From Candidatus Nanoarchaeia archaeon (lineage in GTDB: Archaea > Nanobdellota > Nanobdellia > SCGC-AAA011-G17 > GW2011-AR17), in NCBI GenBank assembly GCA_028706745.1, contig JAQTVM010000008.1, positions 1 to 64,000 on the forward strand: a stretch of 64,000 bases of DNA, read 5' to 3'. A program made the translations under genes and the position numbers. The notes beneath the pieces were generated by a model. That model did no database searches, was not told the origin of the DNA, and saw only the letters and a program-made list of their open reading frames with translations. Shown piece after piece: positions 54,454 to 63,829 of the stretch (position 1 is its first letter; each line of letters begins with the position of its first letter).

Positions 54454-55212
54454 TTACTCCATAATTAAAGGGCGCAACACAGGAACATTGTAATCTCTTT
54501 GCTTAAAAGTGCTTAATGTGTCTGAAACAACAACTGCTTCTGCGTATTTTGGGACGCTTTTTGTTATTTTCAGCCTTAAGCCGTTCATTTCCTTTTCAAG
54601 CTCTTCAGCAGGAATATTTGCCTTATTGACAAAAACAACATCGCACCCCCTTTTCATCATAAGCTTTGCCGCCTTTATCGCATTCCTGTCTTCAACAAGG
54701 ACAGCAACAATCCCTGTGATTCCTGCAGGAATTCCCCCTGCGCCTTCTATTTTTTTATTGAATATGTATGCCTTCTTGTTTACAATCTCAACGCCGATGT
54801 CAACATCCGGATTCTTCAGGCTGACTTTTGCGTTTGTCTTGTCAACCACATACGCTCCTATGTCCTTGTTCATTTCAAGAGAAGTGCCAAGCTTTTTTTC
54901 CATTCTCTGGCTTGATACCCTGAATGTGCCTTTTGTGTAATGCTTCAAGGCCTCTTCTTTTATCCTGCCAATGTCAATTTCAGTTTCAACAGCAGGGCTT
55001 ATTGACACAATGCCGTAAACATCCGCAAGGCAGCCGCAGTCATCATTGCTGTAAACAATAATCCTGCCAAATGTTCTTTTCACTTCGCTGAAAGCAGTTT
55101 TGTGCGCTTTAAGGCAGAGCTTTATGTTTCTGACAAGCATTTCCTCAAAATCTATCCTATTCCTGCCCTTAAGCGCAATCTCGCCATATCTTACAATATA
55201 TGCTTTCGTCAT
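54454..55212 (-). CDS. ThiI-like THUMP protein with degenerate/truncated PP-loop domain
   Basis: IVRYGEIALKGRNRIDFEEMLVRNI ... GTSLEMNKDIGAYVVDKTNAKVSLKNPDVDIGVEI ... GAGGIPAGITGIVAVLVEDRNAIKAAKLMMKRGCDV; SGGxDS absent. Confidence 0.85.
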   Translation of the reverse strand: MTKAYIVRYGEIALKGRNRIDFEEMLVRNIKLCLKAHKTAFSEVKRTFGRIIVYSNDDCGCLADVYGIVSISPAVETEIDIGRIKEEALKHYTKGTFRVSSQRMEKKLGTSLEMNKDIGAYVVDKTNAKVSLKNPDVDIGVEIVNKKAYIFNKKIEGAGGIPAGITGIVAVLVEDRNAIKAAKLMMKRGCDVVFVNKANIPAEELEKEMNGLRLKITKSVPKYAEAVVVSDTLSTFKQRDYNVPVLRPLIME

Positions 55213-55241
55213 AGCGCTTTAAAGAACTAAGGGGGTTTAAA

Positions 55242-56207
55242 TTACTTTCTTTCAATTGCAAACTCAATCAGCTTATTAAGAAGGCTTACATAGCTCATGC
55301 CCATAAGGTTTGCTGACTTTACAAAATCAGAATCGTCTGCAATATAGCAGTTCGGGTTAAGGTCTATCACATAAACATTGTTGTCCTTGTCAACTCTGAC
55401 GTCAACAGAAGCATATCCTGCGCAGCCGATTGCCTTGTAAACGCCTTTCCCGATTCCCTCTATTTTCTTTTTCAGCTTAGGGTCAATGTTTTCAACAACC
55501 ATGGAGTCCGTGTTCTTGAATACATTGCTGTTTTTGCTCCATTTTGCCTTGTATGAAAGTATTTTTGGAAGATCTTTTTCATAAGTGCTGTAGTCTATCT
55601 CAAGAAAAGGCAGGGCTATCGGCTCCTTGTTTCCAATTAGGGGAATGTAAAATTCCCTTCCTTCAATGTATTTTTCCACAATAACAGGGCATTTGCATTC
55701 TTCAATGACTTCCTTTATTCTTTTGCGCAGTTTTTCTTCCGTGTTTACGACATTTTCAATTTCAATGCCGCTGCTTGCATGCCCTATTGTCGGCTTGATT
55801 ATCCATTGTGATTCAGATGACACTGTTATTTTTAGGTCCTCGTCGCCTGTTTCAAAAAGCTGGAAGTCGGGTGTTGGAACCCCGTTTTCAATAAGCCTTT
55901 CCTTTATCAGCAGCTTGCTTGAGCTAAGCTCCATTATTTCTGCCGTGTTGCCTGTAAACGGAATTTTTGCAGATGCAAGCATTGACGGAACAATGGGTTC
56001 ATCCCTTATGTCCTCAAATCCGTCGCAAAGATTGAATGCAACATCATATCCTTCAAGCTGAAGTGGCTTTGACTTGTCAAAAAGCACTGCTGTCGCCCCG
56101 TGCCCTGTTTTTTTTATTTCAGAAATTATAATCTTGTCAACAGGCCAGAATCTTTCTTCCACAGTTCCATTGTTAAACCTTGGCGAGCATAAAACCAATA
56201 CATTCAT
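55242..56207 (-). CDS. ATP-grasp ligase (D-Ala-D-Ala ligase-like)
   Basis: WIIKPTIGHASSGI, VIVEKYIEGREFYIPLIG, ASVDVRVDKDNNVYVIDLNPN. Confidence 0.85.
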   Translation of the reverse strand: MNVLVLCSPRFNNGTVEERFWPVDKIIISEIKKTGHGATAVLFDKSKPLQLEGYDVAFNLCDGFEDIRDEPIVPSMLASAKIPFTGNTAEIMELSSSKLLIKERLIENGVPTPDFQLFETGDEDLKITVSSESQWIIKPTIGHASSGIEIENVVNTEEKLRKRIKEVIEECKCPVIVEKYIEGREFYIPLIGNKEPIALPFLEIDYSTYEKDLPKILSYKAKWSKNSNVFKNTDSMVVENIDPKLKKKIEGIGKGVYKAIGCAGYASVDVRVDKDNNVYVIDLNPNCYIADDSDFVKSANLMGMSYVSLLNKLIEFAIERK

Positions 56208-56372
56208 TTTTTATTTTTTCCCGTTGTCAAATTTTTTGAAATATTTTTCTTTTATTTCTATGATTTATGAGCACTTTATTCTATATAAACATTTCTTTTT
56301 TCAGAATTTTTGAAAAAGTTTTGTGTAACGCGGATATTTTTCATAATTTTCTCAAAAAGAGGAAATATTTTT

Positions 56373-57023
56373 TTAAAACTGCGAAATGTCCGGCGATAAA
56401 ACAGGCGTATTGTTCATTCCGAGAATTGTTTCTATCTCCTTTTGCACTTTCATATTTCCCTCATAGCTCCCTTCAATTATGCCTTTCCTGAATTCCGCAT
56501 ACTCAATGATTCTTCTGGACAGCATTTCATCTATTGAGAGTATCTTGTTCTTCGGGTCTATCCTCAGCCATCTTCCCTTCAGCTCATCCACTTTATTGAA
56601 ATCAGAAAATTTTTTAATTAAGTTAAGCAATGACTCTAAGCTATTAAATCTGCAAACAGCAATATTCTCTCCCGTCTTAACAGAATTGCCAGTAATCGCA
56701 TAGCGCAGTGAGGGGATTATAATCGTCCTGAGCTCTTCTGCAGTTTCAGCAGGCCATCCGTCTTCCATCATTGTTTCATACATTCTTATGCGCAAATGCA
56801 GATAGCATTTGGGGAAAACCAAAGCAGCTTTCCTGCGGACAGAGTCATACTCCTCTCCAATCTCATTCTTCAGGAGTTCAGCGCCTTCCTTGTTTGCGTC
56901 CAATACCCCGAGCAAGTCAGAAAGCTCCTTCCTGTCGGGATTCTCAGCAGAGAGAATTGCTCTTGCCGCTTCATAAGCCGCCTTTGCAACGCCGTACTCG
57001 CTTATCCCTTTAAGGCTTGTCAT
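56373..57023 (-). CDS. Hypothetical protein sharing LKGISEYG N-terminus with neighbour
   Basis: MTSLKGISEYGVAKAAYEAARAIL; ATGA overlap with upstream ORF. Confidence 0.6.
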   Translation of the reverse strand: MTSLKGISEYGVAKAAYEAARAILSAENPDRKELSDLLGVLDANKEGAELLKNEIGEEYDSVRRKAALVFPKCYLHLRIRMYETMMEDGWPAETAEELRTIIIPSLRYAITGNSVKTGENIAVCRFNSLESLLNLIKKFSDFNKVDELKGRWLRIDPKNKILSIDEMLSRRIIEYAEFRKGIIEGSYEGNMKVQKEIETILGMNNTPVLSPDISQF

Positions 57024-57979
57024 ATTGCCTCCAGCCGCGCGCCTTCACGGACTGCGAAGTGCAAAGCAATCAGGGCATTAGAATATGTCCATAATCCTGC
57101 ATTTCCAACGCCTGCTTTATACAATTCTCCATCTCTTCCTATTCTGGATTCAATTCCCTCAATAATTCTGTCTGCATTATCCCTTTTTTCAGTAACTGCA
57201 AAATACAAAGCCATCACGGCATTAGTGTATGTCCATAATCTTGCATCATCCCTGCCTGCTTTATACAATTCTCCGTCTCTTCCGATTCTGGATTCAATTC
57301 CTGCAATAATCCTTTCCGCGTTATCTTTTTTTCCTGTGGCAGCAAAATACAAAGCCATTATGGCATTAGGGACTGTACATATTTTTGCATTTCCAACGCT
57401 TGTTTTATACAATTCCCCGTCTCTTCCGATTCTGGATTCAATTCCCGCAATAATCCTTTCAGCATTATCTTTTTTTCCCGTAGCGGCAAAATACAAAGCC
57501 ATCAGGGCAGTATCATCTGTCCATAATTCTGCATTTCCAACGCCTACTTTATACAATTCCCCGTCTCTTCCGATTCTGGATTCAATTCCCTCAATAATCC
57601 TTTCCGCGTTATCTTTTTTTCCTGTGGCGGCAAAATACAAAGCCAATAGAGCATTAGCATATGTCCATAATTCTGCATTTCCAACGCCGCATTTATACAA
57701 TTCCCCGTTTCTTCCAATCCTTGTCTCAATTGAGTCTATGATATACTCTGATTTCCTGAATCTATGGGGGTTATTTTCAGCCAATACTTCATCAGCAGCG
57801 TTCTGCACTTTGTCAAACTCTTCCTGGTTCTCCCTTCTGAGCATCTCAGCTCCTGCCTCGTGTCCTGAGATGTATGCCCTTAAGTCAGCAGCTCTTTCCA
57901 GAATCTCCTTTAATTCATCCTGCGCAGCCTTCACTCCGCCGTATTCGCTTATTCCCTTCAGGCTTTTTTCCATTTTCAC
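57020..57979 (-). CDS. Helical repeat protein with five 48-aa repeats
   Basis: Repeat unit DNAERIIEGIESRIGRDGELYKVGVGNAELWTDDTALMALYFAATGKK; ATGA overlaps both neighbours. Confidence 0.75.
   Translation of the reverse strand: MKMEKSLKGISEYGGVKAAQDELKEILERAADLRAYISGHEAGAEMLRRENQEEFDKVQNAADEVLAENNPHRFRKSEYIIDSIETRIGRNGELYKCGVGNAELWTYANALLALYFAATGKKDNAERIIEGIESRIGRDGELYKVGVGNAELWTDDTALMALYFAATGKKDNAERIIAGIESRIGRDGELYKTSVGNAKICTVPNAIMALYFAATGKKDNAERIIAGIESRIGRDGELYKAGRDDARLWTYTNAVMALYFAVTEKRDNADRIIEGIESRIGRDGELYKAGVGNAGLWTYSNALIALHFAVREGARLEAI
57050..57765 (-). repeat. Five tandem ~144-bp repeats within CDS
   Basis: Recurring ...ttatacaattccccgtctcttccgattctggattcaattcc... every 144 nt. Confidence 0.8.
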
Positions 57980-59307
57980 GCTTTTCGCCTTTCAATCACT
58001 ATTGGCTCTGCAGCAACAAATTCAACAGGCTCAGGAGCTGCAAGCACTGCGTCTGCCTCTGCTGTCCTGCCGGCATACAGCTTCTTCACTTCTTCTGCGC
58101 CTTCCTCAAAAGCCTCTGCAGCAATCCTTGAATCCCTCTGCGCGTCAATGCACCTTGCGATTGCAGCCTGCGCCTCTGCATTTGCCTCGACATTCCTTGC
58201 CCTGAGCTTGTTCATGCCGAGTATTTTTGCAGAAGACTCGGCAAACCTTGCCATTGAGTCATACCTCATCCTTGCTCCGTCAATGTGCTTTAAAGTGGGA
58301 AGCCATGTCTGGCTTAGCTCGTCCATCTGCTCCTCAATCAGCTTCTGCTGCTCGACAACAGACTCAAGCTCCTGCCTTGAAAGCTCGAGGTTTGCATTGC
58401 AGTTCATTACTAAAAGCTGCTTCTGCGCAGTCATCTCTGAAAGCGCGTCTGCGATTATTTTCCTGCCGCTTGCGGATTCCAAGGACGGAAGAAGCTCTTT
58501 CTTGAGCTCAATTGGAAGCATGTCCTGAATCTGCAATTTTTGTGCGCTGTCAATACTGCTGTACTGCCTGAGCGCGCCAAGCAAATCTTTGTATTCAGGC
58601 AGCCCTCCCTGCGCAAATCTTGCTTCTGCCTTTTTTATGAACATTTTCTGCATCATTGAGTCTGAAACAAGCTCTTTCATTGCGTCAAACACAGAAAGGA
58701 AAACCTGCTTCCTCTCTTCCTCTGAAAGGACAGAATAATCTGACAGCTGCCCGAGAATCTTTTCATTTGCAGCAACCAGAAGCGGAACTTCCTCAGCCGC
58801 CTTTTCCAGTGATGTTATGCCTGCCTCAAGCTCTTTCTGCCTTGACTTCAGCCCTGCATAATCCTTGTATGTTTTTGAAATTATGTCAGGCAAGTCCCTG
58901 AACATCTCGTATCCCTCAAGGACAATGTCCCTTGTTGTGACAATTGATTCAAGCAGGTCAGTCCGTTCTGAAGAAGGTATTGGGACAACAATCTTGTCTT
59001 TCCATCCCTTGTGCCTTCTTCTGTCCAACATTCTCTGAATCCACGGATGCTTTTGCTTGTAATCCTGAATTGCCTTTTTTACAGCGTCTGCATAGGCGTC
59101 AATATCTGCTGCCTTGAAATCATCAATGTCTTTTTGTTTTGCCGCCTCATACAGCTTTGTGACTGCGTCAACCTGGTCAGAAGGAATTTTGTATTTTGCA
59201 ACCCTCCTTTCAAGAGCGTCAACCTGCAAGCCGTACATTGAAGAAGCAGGCACGATTGCTGTCTGCGGCGCTTTTATTTTTTCGTGATACCCTATTATCA
59301 TTGCCAT
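57976..59307 (-). CDS. Coiled-coil hypothetical protein
   Basis: Long helical Glu/Lys/Ala-rich protein; first gene of the ATGA-coupled three-gene operon. Confidence 0.6.
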   Translation of the reverse strand: MAMIIGYHEKIKAPQTAIVPASSMYGLQVDALERRVAKYKIPSDQVDAVTKLYEAAKQKDIDDFKAADIDAYADAVKKAIQDYKQKHPWIQRMLDRRRHKGWKDKIVVPIPSSERTDLLESIVTTRDIVLEGYEMFRDLPDIISKTYKDYAGLKSRQKELEAGITSLEKAAEEVPLLVAANEKILGQLSDYSVLSEEERKQVFLSVFDAMKELVSDSMMQKMFIKKAEARFAQGGLPEYKDLLGALRQYSSIDSAQKLQIQDMLPIELKKELLPSLESASGRKIIADALSEMTAQKQLLVMNCNANLELSRQELESVVEQQKLIEEQMDELSQTWLPTLKHIDGARMRYDSMARFAESSAKILGMNKLRARNVEANAEAQAAIARCIDAQRDSRIAAEAFEEGAEEVKKLYAGRTAEADAVLAAPEPVEFVAAEPIVIERRKA

Positions 59308-59474
59308 ATTTTATACCCCCTGAACATGAATTTTTAGTTTATTTCAAGGTATTTCACCCCTATATAAACCTTTCGCACATTTGACTTTTAATTAGTGGTT
59401 ACAAATAAACATGAGCCAAAAAACAGGAATCCTGCAGCGCAAAGCATCTTTTCAATGCATAGCAAACTTTTTAT

Positions 59475-60011
59475 ATGCTCAAATCCATTAATTCTATGAA
59501 CAAAATGAAGGGAAACATATTCTTAATTACAGGAAACGGCGCAGGAAAAACAGCTTCTGCCTTGGGAATGGCCTTGAGAGCCTGCGGGCATAAGCAATCT
59601 GTTATTATGGTGCAGTTCATGAAAGGAAGGAAGGACATAGGTGAATATAAAATACAGCCGCAATTGAAAACATTCAAGGTTTACCAGTTTGGAAGAAAGA
59701 ATTTTGTTGATCTTAAGCATCCGGAGCTTGAAGACTTGAAGCTTGCGGCAAAAGGGCTGGAGTTTATCAGGAAAATCAAGAAATGGCCTGAGGTTTTGAT
59801 TATTGACGAGCTGAACCTTGCAATATCAACAGGAATGCTCAAGGCAGAGGAAGTGATTTCTGTATTGAATAAAATCCCTGCAAAATGCTCTGTTTTCATC
59901 ACAGGAAGGTATGCGTCCCCAAAGATGATGGAATTTGCAGATTACGTGAATGAAATCCTGTTGATTAAGGCGCCCAAAGAGATGAAGACGAGAAAGGGCA
60001 TTGAGTTCTAA
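59475..60011 (+). CDS. CobO/BtuR-like ATP:corrinoid adenosyltransferase family P-loop protein
   Basis: ITGNGAGKTASALGMALRACGHKQSVIMVQFMKG, VLIIDELNLAISTGML, VFITGRYASPKMMEFADYV. Confidence 0.8.
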   Translation: MLKSINSMNKMKGNIFLITGNGAGKTASALGMALRACGHKQSVIMVQFMKGRKDIGEYKIQPQLKTFKVYQFGRKNFVDLKHPELEDLKLAAKGLEFIRKIKKWPEVLIIDELNLAISTGMLKAEEVISVLNKIPAKCSVFITGRYASPKMMEFADYVNEILLIKAPKEMKTRKGIEF

Positions 60012-60057
60012 TGAATATAAAAAGAAATTAAAAAAAGAAAAAAAACTAAAGAAGGCT

Positions 60058-60318
60058 TTATCTCCTTCTTCCCGGCTTTGCCATCTTGGCTCTTGCTGCG
60101 TTCATTGCCTTGTCGACATAATACAGCCAGCCAGACTCTCTCTTAAGTCCGCACTTGTGCATGACTTCCTGCTTGGGCTTTGCTTTCTTCTTTCCGCCGC
60201 CCCTTGCCATCTTGGCTCTTGCCAGGTTGCCTTTCTTGTCAATGAAGTAGAGGAATCCTTTCTCTCTCTTCATTCCCGGGTGTTTGCATAAAACTTCTCC
60301 CATTTTGTTTTCCTCCAT
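60058..60318 (-). CDS. Small basic protein with internal duplication
   Basis: CKHPGMKREKGFLYFIDKKGNLARAKMARGG / HKCGLKRESGWLYYVDKAMNAARAKMAKPG. Confidence 0.6.
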   Translation of the reverse strand: MEENKMGEVLCKHPGMKREKGFLYFIDKKGNLARAKMARGGGKKKAKPKQEVMHKCGLKRESGWLYYVDKAMNAARAKMAKPGRRR

Positions 60319-60488
60319 TTTTTTTGTTAAGCATTCACGGTTTCCGTGCTTGCCTCTGCCCCCGCATTATCGCCGAGGTTAATAGAATTATGGGCAAGCC
60401 TGTTTATAAACATTGTGGTTTTATCGAGGGGAGGACGAGGGGGAAAAGCCCGGCAAGGTTTATAAAGCAGTTACTTCTCTACGAGAGT

Positions 60489-61373
60489 ATGTTATACGAT
60501 TGCCACGTCCATACATTTTACAGCGGGCATTCTGAAAATTATAAAATTGCTGAATTAAAAGAGGAAGCATTAAGAAAAGGAGTTGAAATAAGCATAAGAG
60601 AGCATGCGCCGTTTCCTCAAGAATTCTTTGACACTTCAAGAAAGAATCATTATCAATTCAAGGGAGGGCTTCCTGCTGAAAAGGCATCATTGACTTCCGA
60701 GACACTTCCGCTTTTTTTTAATGAGATGGCTGAATCAAATGCATCTTTGGGGTTTGAAGTTGACATTCTTCCGGGCTTTGAAAAGAAAACAGAAAAAATA
60801 ATTTCAATGCTTGAGAAAAAGGCAGGAGAATGCGGGCTTTGCATTGACGGGATAAACGGCTCGCACCATTATTATAACGGCATTGTATGGGACTCTTCGC
60901 CTGACCTGCTTATATCTGCAATGGAAAGAGCAGGGGGATGCAGAAAATTCATTCGCTCTTATTTCGGGCAGATAAGAGATGCAATGAAAACAGGGCTTTA
61001 TGATGCAATAAGCCATCTTGAGCTTCCAATAAAATTTTCCCGCAAAGGCTCAAAGCTTGAAAAATTGATAAAAGATGCAAGGCGGGCTTATCTTGAAGAG
61101 CTTTCAAAAACTTTTTTTACAGCAAAAGAAAATAACGCTGCAATTGAATATAACACTTCAGGAATAGACAATCTTTGCAGTGCGCCTTACCTTTCAGAAT
61201 CTTCTCTTAATCTGGCATATAGCATGAATGTTCCGTTAACTATCGGTTCTGATACGCACGCAGTAAGGCACGTTGGAAGGCATTTTGATTTTGCAGTAAG
61301 GCAGTTGAAGAAACACGGAATAAAGGAACTGCATTACTTCAGGGAAAGAAAGAGAATTTCTTATAAAATCTAA
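60489..61373 (+). CDS. PHP-domain (histidinol-phosphatase-like) phosphoesterase
   Basis: YDCHVHTFYSGH, IREHAP, GFEVDIL, INGSHHYY, TIGSDTHAV. Confidence 0.85.
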   Translation: MLYDCHVHTFYSGHSENYKIAELKEEALRKGVEISIREHAPFPQEFFDTSRKNHYQFKGGLPAEKASLTSETLPLFFNEMAESNASLGFEVDILPGFEKKTEKIISMLEKKAGECGLCIDGINGSHHYYNGIVWDSSPDLLISAMERAGGCRKFIRSYFGQIRDAMKTGLYDAISHLELPIKFSRKGSKLEKLIKDARRAYLEELSKTFFTAKENNAAIEYNTSGIDNLCSAPYLSESSLNLAYSMNVPLTIGSDTHAVRHVGRHFDFAVRQLKKHGIKELHYFRERKRISYKI

Positions 61374-61944
61374 CCACTTGCCACTTGCCATCCGCACGCG
61401 CAGGGCTTTTAAAGCAAAATGCCATCATTCTTATTGCGGTTGAGATGCCGGGGGCGGCTGCAGAAATCCTGCAAACCAGCGCCATTCCACAGGGGCTTAT
61501 GGGGCTCTTACAGGCGCTTGCCAAAAAAGCAGAGTGGCTTGCCCCACCTCCTTCTTCTTGGGCAGCGGCTAAGCGAAATACTTATATCCTGCCTGTTATT
61601 TATATTAATTATCAGGATTGGAGGTAATTAAAATGGCAGGATTGGAAGCAAGGTTAAAAGACGCAAAGAAAGGGGATGTAATTTCCATTGAATATGAAGG
61701 CAGAAGGCATGTTGGATTTTTGACAGACTTTGGTTATGGCGTTATAACATTGTCAGGCACATACTCGCCAAAAGAAGGCAATATTTTTGGCGGAACCTAC
61801 TATGCCGTGGAAAGAATTACACAGTGCCGTATTCTCCCAAATAAGCAGAAGAAATAGCGGGCTTAGCAATATTACAGAAAGAAAAAGCACGAAGCTTAAG
61901 AAAGCACAAAAAGACAGACTATTAGCCACTTGCCACTTGCCATG
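61374..61944 (+). repeat. Pair of ~20-bp direct repeats CCACTTGCCACTTGCCATNCGC flanking the small ORF at 61633
   Basis: Copy 1 near 61374-61395, copy 2 near 61926-61947; each holds a tandem CACTTGC. Confidence 0.6.
61633..61857 (+). CDS. Small conserved hypothetical protein
   Basis: MAGLEARLKDAKKGDVISIEYEGRRHVGFLTDFGYGVITLSGTY...; SD GGAGGT. Confidence 0.6.
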   Translation: MAGLEARLKDAKKGDVISIEYEGRRHVGFLTDFGYGVITLSGTYSPKEGNIFGGTYYAVERITQCRILPNKQKK

Positions 61945-61987
61945 CGCAAGGCATTTCTTTTTAAATTAACTTTTACTTTTCTCTTAT

Positions 61988-62722
61988 ATGCTCAGAAGTT
62001 CCTTCATAATGCTCGATAAAGTAGGGTTAAGGAAAGAAAAGTCAATCTGGAGCCAAGGCATTGAAACCTGGGACGACTTTCTCGCAAATGAAGTAAAGGG
62101 CATTTCAAATAAGAGAAAGGATGAATGCAACAGGATTATCCGCCTGGCAAAACTGAATCTTGACTATGAAAACTCCCTGCATTTCAAAGAAGTGCTGCCT
62201 CCTTCTGAGATGTGGAGAATATATCCTGAGTTCAAGGAAAAAGCAGCGTACGTTGACATAGAAACATCAGGATATTATATTACTGTTATCGGCATCTACA
62301 ATGGCTATGAAGTAAAACATTTCGTAAAAGGGTTTAACCTCAACAGGAATGCAGTGCTTAATGAATTATACAAATACAAGCTCCTTCTCACTTTCAACGG
62401 CTCTTCTTTCGACATTCCAATGATTCAAAGAGCATTAAACCATAAACTAAATATTGCGCACATTGACCTGAGGCACGTATGCGCAAGAATAGGGCTTAAG
62501 GGCGGATTAAAGTCAATCGAAAAGCAGAGAGGGATAAAAAGAGCCAATGAAGTCTGCTCAATGATTGGCAATGACGCAGTATTCTGCTGGGAGATGTACA
62601 GGCACACAGGAAGAAAGGAATACCTTGACTTATTGCTTCAGTACAATGCAGAGGATGTTCTTAACTTAAAGCCTCTGGCAGAATACTCAGTGAAAGAGCT
62701 CTGGAATAAGTTAAAAGCGTAA
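61988..62722 (+). CDS. RNase H-like 3'-5' exonuclease (YprB/DnaQ-type)
   Basis: AAYVDIETSGYYITVIGIYNG (DxE), LLTFNGSSFDIPMI, YNAEDVLNL. Confidence 0.8.
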   Translation: MLRSSFIMLDKVGLRKEKSIWSQGIETWDDFLANEVKGISNKRKDECNRIIRLAKLNLDYENSLHFKEVLPPSEMWRIYPEFKEKAAYVDIETSGYYITVIGIYNGYEVKHFVKGFNLNRNAVLNELYKYKLLLTFNGSSFDIPMIQRALNHKLNIAHIDLRHVCARIGLKGGLKSIEKQRGIKRANEVCSMIGNDAVFCWEMYRHTGRKEYLDLLLQYNAEDVLNLKPLAEYSVKELWNKLKA

Positions 62723-62733
62723 TGCTTGACTAA

Positions 62734-63687
62734 CTAACTGAACAGCTTTTCATATCCGCCCGCTATTGCTTTTTCAAGCCCCAGATGCTTAGGTGAAAAC
62801 CTGAACGGCAGCCATTCATTGGTGTCTGTCTTAAATACCTGCCTGCCATTTGCCAAATAAACAGGCAATGGGATTCCTGATTTGTTATTTAATGATTGAA
62901 TTGCCTCTGCAAATTCCAAGGCATGCTGCCTGTCTTTATACATCACATCAGGCATGCTTCCTGCAGATGCAACCACTATCATTTTTACGCTCTTTCTGCA
63001 GGCATCATCGCTTCCGTCCCTGAAATTTCCAATGGCTGCAGAAATCGGAAGCTCAGGATGATAAGCAACATCCCCCCTGTAGCTCCCCCTGAAAACAAGC
63101 CCGTTATCGCATGCAATAGCTGCGCCATAAATCTTAGGGCTGGATTTGGCCAAGTAAACATCATACGCTGTTTTTTCAGCTTTCAAAGCCTGCGCCAAAG
63201 CGTCTGATTCAAGCAGCCATGCTTTCTCTTCTGCATTTGCTTCAGCAAAATCATTTTTGAAATATGCATTTCCAGGAACAACTACAGCAGTTCCTCCTGC
63301 TGTCGGCGCATTAATTATAACAAGGTTATCCAAATCAGCGTATTGCCTTATGGCATCCCTGCAATTGCCGCACGGGCTCCCTATTTCTTCGCCTTCTGCG
63401 CCTGCAAACGCAATCACCTGTATAGGATCATCCTTTCCATATTTTTCCAATGCAGCGGCAATAACAGCCTCTTCTCCGTGCGTGATAGTGTCTGTTATCG
63501 CCATTTCATGGTTTGAGCCAAGAACAATTTTGCCGTTTCTGGTAACAGCGCCTGTATTCACGTGATAATTTGACTGCAAAGGCGTGGCTTTGGATTTTAA
63601 GGATGCTTTTATTGCAGACGCCCACAGGGGATTAACAGAACGAATTGCTTCCTTTGTCAGGCCGTTTATGAAATTCCATTTTGGCAT
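62734..63687 (-). CDS. Cytidine deaminase-family protein
   Basis: ITHGEEAVIAAAL and GSPCGNCRDAIRQYAD zinc motifs. Confidence 0.85.
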   Translation of the reverse strand: MPKWNFINGLTKEAIRSVNPLWASAIKASLKSKATPLQSNYHVNTGAVTRNGKIVLGSNHEMAITDTITHGEEAVIAAALEKYGKDDPIQVIAFAGAEGEEIGSPCGNCRDAIRQYADLDNLVIINAPTAGGTAVVVPGNAYFKNDFAEANAEEKAWLLESDALAQALKAEKTAYDVYLAKSSPKIYGAAIACDNGLVFRGSYRGDVAYHPELPISAAIGNFRDGSDDACRKSVKMIVVASAGSMPDVMYKDRQHALEFAEAIQSLNNKSGIPLPVYLANGRQVFKTDTNEWLPFRFSPKHLGLEKAIAGGYEKLFS

Positions 63688-63829
63688 TATTTTTCCCTCG
63701 AAGCATGCTATCTCCTGCCTGTTTAAAAAGATTTTGGCATTTGAATGAAAAAACAGGTAAAAGAGCCCAAAACAGCAGAAAGCTTTTTATATTGACAGAA
63801 TATTCCGTTGTGCAAGAGGGGTGATTTGA

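Noticed and set aside
57050-57765. 144-bp periodic repeats considered as a CRISPR or satellite array
   Set aside because: Period is a multiple of three, units are translated as a continuous protein repeat, and there is no spacer-like variation. No CRISPR array was seen anywhere in the window.
56796-58205. 469-aa plus-strand ORF opposite the 48-aa-repeat protein
   Set aside because: It is the shadow of the 144-bp repeats; the minus-strand ORFs have ATGA coupling and a better amino-acid composition.
61385-61627. Plus-strand 80-aa ORF between the PHP gene and the small gene at 61633
   Set aside because: Competing ORFs in several frames, no conserved motif, and repeat sequence at its start; coding status cannot be supported.
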